This document shows, in pieces, positions 1 through 5,726 of a stretch of DNA of 5,726 nt. Location of the stretch: contig JADFNA010000134.1 in NCBI GenBank assembly GCA_022563625.1, positions 1-5,726 on the forward strand, read 5' to 3'. The translations under genes were made by a program, and so were the position numbers. Numbering within the stretch: the first letter of the stretch is position 1; every line of letters starts with the position of its first letter. The notes beneath the pieces were generated by a model. The model made no database searches. It saw only the letters and a list, made by a program, of their open reading frames with translations, and had not been told where the DNA came from. Source of the stretch: Candidatus Zixiibacteriota bacterium. Lineage in GTDB: Bacteria > Zixibacteria > MSB-5A5 > GN15 > JACZUZ01.

Positions 1-2062
1 GTATCGATTCGTTGGGAAGGTCGACATTTGGTTCGGGAATGGATTCGGTATCCACCAATGTCACGTAGAAAGATCCGGTGAGCCAGGTGATACCCTCGAA
101 AATAGCCGCCGGTCCGAGGATATCTCCCAATGCGGCGTGGACAATCGCGCCCTCGGCGAGATAGACTGACAATTCTTGATTTTCCTCGCGCAATGAAATT
201 CGAACTGTTTTGCGCCCGGGTCCCAGCGCTTGTATCAAATCGATCAGGTTGATATTGGCCAGTTTGCCCTGTGCCACCGGTGAGTTTTTCGCGTTTTCTT
301 GTTCTCGGCGACGGTTTCGTTCAATCATGGTCAGTATTTTGGCGGCCAGGATTTCATAGCCGGCGGAGTCGTCTACCACATCATGTACCCCGGCTTGGAA
401 AAGCTGATCCATGCTCCGTTCGAGTTTTGCCTGTGTAATTAGAATACCCGGAGAGTGTTTGAAATCTACACCGGCCGCGCCCAGTTCTTTGATAATTTTG
501 AGATGGTCATCCTCATCATCCGCGATAACGATCAGAATGACATCCGGTGTGCGCCTCTTGCAGATCTGGATCAAATCTTTTGGGGTTGTTGAATCTGTGG
601 AACGCACGCCTTTTGATCTAAGGTGGTATGACACAAACGGATCGACAGGGGCGTTTTTGTGGTAGTAGAAAATGACTTCGCCGCGGGTATGCGTCAGCTC
701 CATGTTCAGACATTCCTCCTGAATTGTCAGGATGAACGCGTTGGCGACTTCCGGCAAAAACAGTGACTCGGTGAGTTCAAGATAGCGGCCCTTGATTTCC
801 TCAAACTTTACCAGAGTGATCTGCGCCTGGCCAGCAAAATTTTCGCAAAAGTGGTCCGCCAGAGTCAAAATATTCGCGCCAAGCTGGGCAACAGACATCC
901 CTCCGGCCGAAATATCAGCCGTTGGCTCGACATAGGCCTGCCGCAGGATTTCAACCAGTTCTGGATCAAAGTTGACTGAATCGAGCAGCGCGGCTGTGTT
1001 GTTCATGATTTCTTTGCGTGTTAAATCTCCATCAACTTCAGGACCGGCGTACTGTGAAAGGTGGTGGAGGAACCCGGCGCTGACTATTTTCTGGCGGTCC
1101 GAATTGGGGATTCCCAGTTTTTCGCAGATGCGCGAGGCATAGCGTCCTACCATAATTGCCCGTGAATCCCGGTCGCCGCTGACTGTTGAAAGCAGCGAAA
1201 CCAGGAGTTCGACACTCTTGAGAATGTCCATCCTTCCCAGATTCGCCAGACTCCCCAGCGCCAGTTGGCTGCAATTGGGGAACAATTTGAACTCGGTACG
1301 GAAATTCACCGCGCGGATCATCGCTTCGACCTCTTTGCGGTTTTTGCATAAACTTTCGCGAACCAGAACCGTTTCTACAAATCTACGGTCAATAATCTTC
1401 AGGGCTTCATCGACTGAATGCACGAGTTCCACTCGCGGACCATTTCGTTCGATAACCGATTTTAGTAAAGGCCCGGCGAACTCCTCGTCGGTGACGATCA
1501 CAACCCTCGAAGATGACGAGGACCCGGTATCTTCCTCGCGGTCAATGTTGAATTCCGAGTTGCCGATGTCGCTCAATTCTACAGGAATTCTGAACGGCCG
1601 GCTCTCTTCCAGTGAGCTTTCGCGCCCGAGATAGAACCTTTCGATCGCCAGGTAGACAGCGGCTTCTGAGGCGACATACAGTTTGACCGTCTTACCGTCC
1701 CCCAGAAAATCCATCTCTTCCTTCAGGCCCGGCTGGTTCGGGTCGGCTACGGCGACTTTGAGGATTTTCTCTTTGGTGTCGTAATCAAAAGGGATTACTT
1801 TGCGGGCTTTGGCAACTTCAAGCGGGATGAATTCGAGAATAGAGGTGTCAATTTCACGCTCATCGAGAGTAATTCCCTCAAAACCTGACTGCAGGGACAA
1901 TGCTCGGACCAGACCTGCCTCGGTCAGATAGTGATGATAAAGCAGATTGCTGCCGAAGCGGCCGCCATGGGTTTTCTGCTGTTTGAGAGCATGTTTGATT
2001 TGCTCCTCGGTGAGAAGTCCCAAATCGAGCAAAATCCTGTCCAGGCGTTTTTTTTCTTCCAT
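1..2062 (-). CDS. Multidomain regulatory protein: MshEN, receiver-like, degenerate HD-GYP-like, receiver-like and PATAN (DUF4388) domains; C-terminus cut by the window edge
   Basis: The frame stays open from ATG 2062-2060 to base 1, giving 687 residues. An in-frame TAG lies 13 codons upstream with no ATG, GTG or TTG between, which fixes the start; the Shine-Dalgarno sequence is weak. Residues 1-147 resemble the MshEN / GspE N-terminal domain: two repeats (6-29, starting RLDRILLDLG; 35-58, starting RFGSNLL), each ending in ALxxQ, then a segment ending IERFYLG. Residues about 185-247 look like half a receiver (VVIVTDEE, then SVDEAL). Residues about 286-450 follow an HD-GYP helical pattern (RYASRICEKLGI, GFLHHL, ILTLADHF), but nearly all metal ligands are gone. 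Residues about 470-586 are receiver-like (TPDVILIVIADD) with Val512 at the phospho-Asp position. Residues 597-670 are a clear PATAN domain (GKLANINLIDLIQALG, EGAIVHAALGD, WLTGSFYV). No catalytic activity is expected. A role as c-di-GMP-responsive adaptor or scaffold is inferred. The domain order is read by eye, and PATAN and MshEN are the surest parts. Confidence 0.88.
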   Translation of the reverse strand, partial: MEEKKRLDRILLDLGLLTEEQIKHALKQQKTHGGRFGSNLLYHHYLTEAGLVRALSLQSGFEGITLDEREIDTSILEFIPLEVAKARKVIPFDYDTKEKILKVAVADPNQPGLKEEMDFLGDGKTVKLYVASEAAVYLAIERFYLGRESSLEESRPFRIPVELSDIGNSEFNIDREEDTGSSSSSRVVIVTDEEFAGPLLKSVIERNGPRVELVHSVDEALKIIDRRFVETVLVRESLCKNRKEVEAMIRAVNFRTEFKLFPNCSQLALGSLANLGRMDILKSVELLVSLLSTVSGDRDSRAIMVGRYASRICEKLGIPNSDRQKIVSAGFLHHLSQYAGPEVDGDLTRKEIMNNTAALLDSVNFDPELVEILRQAYVEPTADISAGGMSVAQLGANILTLADHFCENFAGQAQITLVKFEEIKGRYLELTESLFLPEVANAFILTIQEECLNMELTHTRGEVIFYYHKNAPVDPFVSYHLRSKGVRSTDSTTPKDLIQICKRRTPDVILIVIADDEDDHLKIIKELGAAGVDFKHSPGILITQAKLERSMDQLFQAGVHDVVDDSAGYEILAAKILTMIERNRRREQENAKNSPVAQGKLANINLIDLIQALGPGRKTVRISLREENQELSVYLAEGAIVHAALGDILGPAAIFEGITWLTGSFYVTLVDTESIPEPNVDLPNESI

Positions 2063-2115
2063 CTGGTCCGTCTGCGGTAGAGCGTTCCTGCCTGCTGCTG
2101 GCTATTTGCGCTAAA

Positions 2116-2144
2116 ATGAGATGGGCGCCTTTGTCCGCCGTCAA
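2116..2144 (-). promoter_or_regulatory. Weak candidate sigma70-type promoter for the MshEN/PATAN gene
   Basis: On the minus strand TTGACG (2144-2139, five of six to TTGACA) is followed after 17 bases by TCTCAT (2121-2116, four of six to TATAAT). Transcription would start near 2109, leaving a leader of about 47 bases before the ATG at 2062. The match is by eye only, and the gene may instead be read through from the gene upstream at 2259-3311. I see no hairpin plus T-run terminator in the 196-bp gap. Confidence 0.22.
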
Positions 2145-2258
2145 AAATGCGGTCACAGGCAGCCTGACATTCGTTCATATCGGCGCCTTACGCTCGAGCC
2201 TGAGTGAGGTGAGTTGTTGTGACAATTTCTGGCCGTTTGAGGGCAACAGGGCAGGCTC

Positions 2259-3311
2259 TTAGAGCGCGCTTTGCTCTGGCCGTTTACGGAAGAGCTGCCG
2301 CATCAGGCGCAGGCGAAAATTGTCATAAAGACTCAGAGCTGGATAAAGGGCGTCGATGTTGCTCAAGCGGCAGATTCGATAGAGCTCTATCAACGTAAAT
2401 CGGGAAAGTGTTGCGAAGTATACCGTTTTGAAACGCGGCCGGTAGCGGGATTTGTGAAACGCCAGTCCTCGGCAGTTGAATATTTCCCCGCAAAAACGGT
2501 AAAACAGTTTCAGCGCCAGGCCGGTCAGGCGGCAGTTTTCCAGTTTGGAGCTGTCCGGTTGTGAATGAAAAGGGCACAGTCCCAGAGACACCAGCGAGAC
2601 GCCCTCTGTAGTGAATTGATTCAGGGCGGTTATGGTCAGCAGGTCTCGCACTCCCGCGGGAGAGGCGGGATAGCTGCGAATTATGGTTTCAAGATAACCG
2701 TCGGGACAACCGTTGCTGAGAATTGGATCGTATACGGCAAGACCTATGGCTCTGCCATTCTGGAAAGCCACAAAACGGCGTTCACCTGCCTGGAAGCGGT
2801 CCACAAAGGGCCGCGCCATAAAGCGGAACTCCCGGCGATAAAGCGGACGATTCTCGAGCCATTTGCTGTTTGCGAGTTCGATTTCACGGGCGAGTGTAGG
2901 GAATTCTCGCTCGCGAACCTCACGCACGTGGACCCCTGCTTTCAGTGACTGATTCAGCGCCCGGCGCAGATCTGACTTTCTGGGACCTGCCAGAGAAAAG
3001 GGCAGATCGACCAGCGCCTCACATCCCAGGGCCGTGATGTTGTAACCGGCGCCCTTTAGCGAGCGGGCGAATCCGGCTCCGATATGAACAAACGACAGAT
3101 GCGGGTAATGGCGCCGTATTTCCAGCGGATCAGGATGGGACACTGACTCTCCCGCCGGCGTAAGTGGGTCGCCGATGACGAAGCTCTCAATTCTTGGCAG
3201 AGCACAGCCATTCAGCCACTCGATTTCTATCTGCGGCTGCAGGGCATGATATGCCAGCGAACCGCCGCTGAAATCAGAGCTGTTTATCAATCCCTTCAGT
3301 TTCTCATTCAT
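2259..3311 (-). CDS. Stand-alone DUF2156 / phosphatidylglycerol lysyltransferase C-terminal-domain protein (aminoacyl-lipid transferase-like)
   Basis: This 350-residue protein matches the DUF2156 (LPG synthetase C-terminal) pattern. Visible landmarks are FVIGDPLTPAGE (44-55), the basic helix GPRKSDLRRALNQSLKAG (109-126), the Trp-containing ELANSKWLENRP (145-156), a beta strand RRFVAFQNGRAIGLAVYDPI (178-197), SPAGVRDLL (217-225), SLGLCPF (242-248) and FHKSRYRPRFKTVYF (285-299). The family has a tandem GNAT fold and in MprF moves an aminoacyl group from tRNA to phosphatidylglycerol at the inner membrane. No membrane segment is seen here, so it may act as a soluble or peripheral enzyme, and its substrate cannot be read from sequence. 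The frame continues upstream to an ATG at 3626, but I chose ATG 3311: the domain begins there, and the extension is antisense to the start of the divergent E1 gene. No strong Shine-Dalgarno sequence is visible. It ends in TAA. Confidence 0.85.
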   Translation of the reverse strand: MNEKLKGLINSSDFSGGSLAYHALQPQIEIEWLNGCALPRIESFVIGDPLTPAGESVSHPDPLEIRRHYPHLSFVHIGAGFARSLKGAGYNITALGCEALVDLPFSLAGPRKSDLRRALNQSLKAGVHVREVREREFPTLAREIELANSKWLENRPLYRREFRFMARPFVDRFQAGERRFVAFQNGRAIGLAVYDPILSNGCPDGYLETIIRSYPASPAGVRDLLTITALNQFTTEGVSLVSLGLCPFHSQPDSSKLENCRLTGLALKLFYRFCGEIFNCRGLAFHKSRYRPRFKTVYFATLSRFTLIELYRICRLSNIDALYPALSLYDNFRLRLMRQLFRKRPEQSAL

Positions 3312-3328
3312 CGGCTTTCGGGCGCATT

Positions 3329-3346
3329 TACTCCCGGACGGGAGTA
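3329..3346. promoter_or_regulatory. Perfect 18-bp palindrome, candidate operator in the divergent intergenic region
   Basis: The sequence TACTCCCGGACGGGAGTA has two 8-base arms (TACTCCCG / CGGGAGTA) around a GA centre. It sits 17 bases upstream of the DUF2156 start codon and overlaps the candidate TATACT -10 box of that gene, where a repressor dimer would block initiation. It could equally act as an RNA hairpin in the leader. The symmetry is directly visible; the binding role is inferred and no regulator is encoded in the window. Confidence 0.5.
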
Positions 3347-3348
3347 TA
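3343..3348 (-). promoter_or_regulatory. Candidate -10 box (TATACT) for the DUF2156 gene
   Basis: TATACT on the minus strand matches TATAAT at five of six positions and would place the start point about 25 bases before ATG 3311. No convincing -35 hexamer lies 16-18 bases upstream (TATTCC or similar), so an activator or another sigma factor would be needed if it is real. Confidence 0.3.
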
Positions 3349-3378
3349 GTGGATTGTTGGACCCTGGAATACCGGCGC

Positions 3379-3396
3379 CTGGGACCCGGCTCCCAG
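3379..3396. repeat. Inverted repeat with 6-base arms in the divergent intergenic region
   Basis: CTGGGA and TCCCAG flank a 6-base spacer CCCGGC. It lies between the candidate promoters of the two divergent genes. It could be a second operator half or a small hairpin. Arms this short can arise by chance in GC-rich sequence, and there is no following T-run to make it a terminator. Confidence 0.3.
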
Positions 3397-3435
3397 CAGT
3401 TGCGCAGTATGATCGAAAACACTAATCTGCACAGG

Positions 3436-3441
3436 TAAAAT
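3436..3441 (+). promoter_or_regulatory. Candidate -10 box (TAAAAT) for the E1 gene
   Basis: TAAAAT matches TATAAT at five of six positions and lies about 33 bases before the E1 start codon, giving a leader under 30 bases. The -35 region at normal spacing (TCGAAA near 3413) is poor, so this is only a candidate. Confidence 0.25.
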
Positions 3442-3465
3442 GGATATATTGACGAAACAGGGAAC

Positions 3466-3469
3466 AGGA
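3466..3469 (+). promoter_or_regulatory. Ribosome binding site deciding the E1 start
   Basis: AGGA lies five bases before ATG 3475, and the stretch before it is also purine-rich. The later in-frame ATGs at 3559 and 3568 have no comparable site, which favours 3475. An in-frame TAA at 3436-3438 rules out a longer protein. Confidence 0.55.
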
Positions 3470-3474
3470 AAAGC

Positions 3475-5726
3475 ATGTCCGCAACTAAAGAGAAAACCGG
3501 CGAGAGGCGTTCACTGAGGGCCGCCAGGCCGGCGCCGTCTGCCCCGGATAGACAAAAAATGAATCTAATGAAGAGCAAGAAAATCAGCTCCGAACTCGCG
3601 CTGGAGATGTACCGGCACGCTTTCACCGCCCGTACTCTTGATCATGTCCAGACATTGCTCAAGCGCACGGGCCGGAGCTATTTTCAAATTTTCGGCGCAG
3701 GGCATGAAATAATTCAAATAGCCCTGGCGCCTTTCCTGCGCCCGGGTGTTGACTTTATTGCGCCTTATTACCGCGATCTGGCGCTGAATCTGGCCTATGG
3801 CATCACGCCATACGAGGTACTGCTGATGGCGGTCGGCGCGGCAGAAGACCGCGCATCCGGTGGACGCCAGATGCCCCATCACTGGGGTCATAGCGATTTG
3901 AAAATCTGGTCGGCGGCCAGCGCAGTGGGCACGCAGTTTTGCCCTGCGGTCGGTTATGCGCTCGGGACAAAAATCGCCGCGGCTGATTCTGCGATTGCAG
4001 ATCGGATTGATGGTTTCGACGCCGAAGGTATCACAGTGGTTTTTGGCGGCGACGGTTCAACTTCCGAGGGTGACTTTATGGAATCGGTCAACTACGCCTG
4101 TGTCAAACGCGCGCCGGTATTGTTCGTTATTGAAGACGACGGGTATGCTATCTCAACTCCGGTGCGGGAACAGACTGCGGGCGGGTCGATAATCAATCTC
4201 GTCTCCGGTTTGGCGCAGTCCAAAGACGACGAAGGCGATCCGCTTATGAAAGTTATCGGTGATATTGACGGTTGCGACTTTCCGGTGAGTTACGCTGCCG
4301 CGTACGAAATAGTGGAATATGTGCGCACACAGCGCAAACCGGCGTTGTTGCATGCGCATGTAACCCGGCCGCTGGGTCATTCGGAATCGGATGACGGCAA
4401 GAGCTACCGAACAGTTATTGAACGTGAGCGCGAGGCCGAACGAGATCCGGTGAAAATGATGCGGGAGTGGATGATCACAGATCTGGGTGTCGCAAAGGGA
4501 AAGATTGAAAAACGCGAGGCGGAAGCGGAGAACGAAGTCGCCGAAGCCCGCCAGAAAGCCGGGTCCGCAAAAAAGCAGACGCGAGAAAGTTTGTTTGAGA
4601 ATCTTTTCGCGCCTGACAGCGCTGTGACGAGTGATTCACTGGCGGTTGCGGTTGATACCACATATCCCGACCAGGCGCCCAAGACAATTAAGCAGGCCCT
4701 AAACCTTCTGATGCACGAAGAATTCACGCGTGATCCGCGCCTAATTGCTTTCGGTCAGGATGTCGCAGACTGCGGAAAGACTGAAGTGTTGCTCGGCCCC
4801 GAGAACTCCAAGAAAGATCCCTGGAACTGGACCCAGAAAGACCGCGCCGAGCATTTGCAGGACCTGCCGGGTAAAGATAAGGTGTATGGCAAGGGTGGTG
4901 TGTTTGGTGTGACAGTTGATTTGCAAAAGAGATTCGGGGCGCATCGCTGTTTCAACACACCGCTGGCCGAGTCGCTGATTGTCGGAACGGCAATCGGGCT
5001 GGCCGTGCGCGGATTGCGGCCGGTCCCTGAAATTCAATTCTGCGACTATATCTGGCCGGCAATGGAGGCGATTCGCACAAACCTTTCCACACTGCGCTGG
5101 CGCACGGCGGGAGATTTTCATGCGCCGGTTGTGATTCGCACGACCGGCGGCGGTTATTTGCGCGGATCGGGCGCGTTGAACCATTCGCAATCTATTGAGG
5201 CAACGTTTGCGCATTTTCCGGGAATATATATCGTAATGCCCTCGACTGTTCATGACGTAGTCGGTTTGATGAAAACTGCTCTGCGTCATGCCGAAGACCC
5301 GGTATTGTTTATTGAAGAGAAAATACTTTATAACGATCCAACGCTGGCGGCGCCATATCCGGGCAAAGATTATACGGTCCCATTTGGTGTTGCCAGAAAA
5401 GATTTTGAGGGCGGCAAGCTGACTGTTGTCAGTTGGGGAATCACGGCCGCTCTATGCCGCAGGCTTCTGGCTGATAAGTTTTCCGGCGATGTGGATTTCA
5501 TTGACCTACGTACGATCATGCCCTGGGACAGGCAATGTGTGTTTTCTTCCGTGGCGAAAACCGGTTCTCTGTTAGTTGTGCATGGTGATGCGCGTACGAT
5601 GGGCTTTGGTGCGGAGAGTGTGGCCGAAGTGGCGGAAAAATGTTTCTTCGATTTGGAGAAACCTCCCGAGCGCCGGTGCGCTCTTGATTTTCCTGTCTCT
5701 TACGGTCCCGCGGACGACTGGATATT
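3475..5726 (+). CDS. Fused alpha/beta E1 component of a branched-chain 2-oxoacid (or pyruvate) dehydrogenase complex; C-terminus cut by the window edge
   Basis: One open frame of 750 residues joins E1 alpha and E1 beta. This thiamine-diphosphate enzyme decarboxylates a 2-oxoacid and passes the acyl group to the lipoyl group of E2. Alpha half, about 37-340: FGAGHE, GGRQMPHHWGHSD, then the cofactor motif GGDGSTSEGD (Asp193 in GDG, 192-194) followed 26 residues later by EDDGYAISTP. Asp221-Asp222 stand where Asn-Asn is usual. LGHSESDD carries His302, matching the phosphorylation-loop His of E1 alpha. A charged helical linker (343-372) leads to the beta half from about 403: NTPLAE with Glu499, EIQFCDYIWPAMEAI, LNHSQS with His570, and DLRTIMPWD, which favours the branched-chain type. 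An extra 39 or so residues (433-471) interrupt GQDVAD...GKGGVF. HGD (703-705) replaces the common HE. E2 and E3 are not in the window. Residues 1-28 are basic and low-complexity. Substrate choice between branched-chain acids and pyruvate is not settled. Confidence 0.93.
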   Translation, partial: MSATKEKTGERRSLRAARPAPSAPDRQKMNLMKSKKISSELALEMYRHAFTARTLDHVQTLLKRTGRSYFQIFGAGHEIIQIALAPFLRPGVDFIAPYYRDLALNLAYGITPYEVLLMAVGAAEDRASGGRQMPHHWGHSDLKIWSAASAVGTQFCPAVGYALGTKIAAADSAIADRIDGFDAEGITVVFGGDGSTSEGDFMESVNYACVKRAPVLFVIEDDGYAISTPVREQTAGGSIINLVSGLAQSKDDEGDPLMKVIGDIDGCDFPVSYAAAYEIVEYVRTQRKPALLHAHVTRPLGHSESDDGKSYRTVIEREREAERDPVKMMREWMITDLGVAKGKIEKREAEAENEVAEARQKAGSAKKQTRESLFENLFAPDSAVTSDSLAVAVDTTYPDQAPKTIKQALNLLMHEEFTRDPRLIAFGQDVADCGKTEVLLGPENSKKDPWNWTQKDRAEHLQDLPGKDKVYGKGGVFGVTVDLQKRFGAHRCFNTPLAESLIVGTAIGLAVRGLRPVPEIQFCDYIWPAMEAIRTNLSTLRWRTAGDFHAPVVIRTTGGGYLRGSGALNHSQSIEATFAHFPGIYIVMPSTVHDVVGLMKTALRHAEDPVLFIEEKILYNDPTLAAPYPGKDYTVPFGVARKDFEGGKLTVVSWGITAALCRRLLADKFSGDVDFIDLRTIMPWDRQCVFSSVAKTGSLLVVHGDARTMGFGAESVAEVAEKCFFDLEKPPERRCALDFPVSYGPADDWI

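Noticed and set aside
1218..1634. 138-codon plus-strand frame
   Set aside because: It is antisense to the regulatory gene, and its Ser/Arg-rich translation is typical of a shadow frame.
2149..2165. Imperfect inverted repeat (GTCACAGGC / GCCTGAC) in the gap between the two minus-strand genes, considered as a terminator
   Set aside because: The arms are short with a 2-base bulge, and no T-run follows on either strand.
1924..2178. Short minus-strand frame starting MNECQAACDRIF, overlapping the start of the regulatory gene
   Set aside because: No ribosome binding site, no recognisable domain, and most of it is a shadow of the MshEN coding sequence in another frame.
3312..3626. N-terminal extension of the DUF2156 frame with hydrophobic stretches, which could look like a membrane anchor
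   Set aside because: It is antisense to the intergenic region and the start of the E1 gene, which has a good ribosome binding site and strong homology. The candidate promoter and palindrome also lie within it.
4741..5289. 182-codon minus-strand frame
   Set aside because: It is antisense to the well-supported E1 beta coding sequence, and its translation has no recognisable motifs.

Overview
The window holds three genes and no RNA genes, mobile elements or CRISPR. The first two lie on the minus strand and the third on the plus strand; the first and third run off the window edges. Gene density, GC-rich coding sequence and domain types are bacterial. A single-chain alpha/beta E1 dehydrogenase of the branched-chain type, plus a multidomain protein ending in a PATAN (DUF4388) domain, would suit an uncultured lineage near the FCB group, Zixibacteria-like bacteria or former Deltaproteobacteria. 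This placement is an inference and is weak.

Region 1 (1-2062, minus): 687 residues of a regulatory protein missing its C-terminus. It has an MshEN-type N-terminal domain, a receiver-like segment, a degenerate HD-GYP-like helical domain, a second receiver-like segment without phospho-acceptor Asp, and a PATAN domain. No catalytic output remains, so it looks like a sensor, scaffold or adaptor, possibly for c-di-GMP. Region 2 (2063-2258): a 196-bp gap with a weak candidate promoter for that gene.

Region 3 (2259-3311, minus): a stand-alone 350-residue protein of the DUF2156 / MprF C-terminal (GNAT-fold aminoacyl-lipid transferase) type. Region 4 (3312-3474): a 163-bp divergent intergenic region. 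It carries a perfect 18-bp palindrome overlapping a candidate -10 box for the leftward gene, a second inverted repeat, and a weak rightward promoter. Region 5 (3475-5726, plus): a fused E1 alpha + E1 beta 2-oxoacid dehydrogenase, 750 residues seen, probably nearly complete.

The genes do not form an obvious pathway. The E1 enzyme decarboxylates branched-chain 2-oxoacids (or pyruvate) and can feed branched fatty-acid synthesis. The DUF2156 protein may modify lipids. A shared envelope-lipid theme is possible but speculative. The points most worth checking are the composite signalling protein whose catalytic and phosphorylation residues are nearly all lost, the Asp-Asp in place of Asn-Asn in the E1 thiamine-diphosphate motif, and the palindrome in the divergent promoter region.
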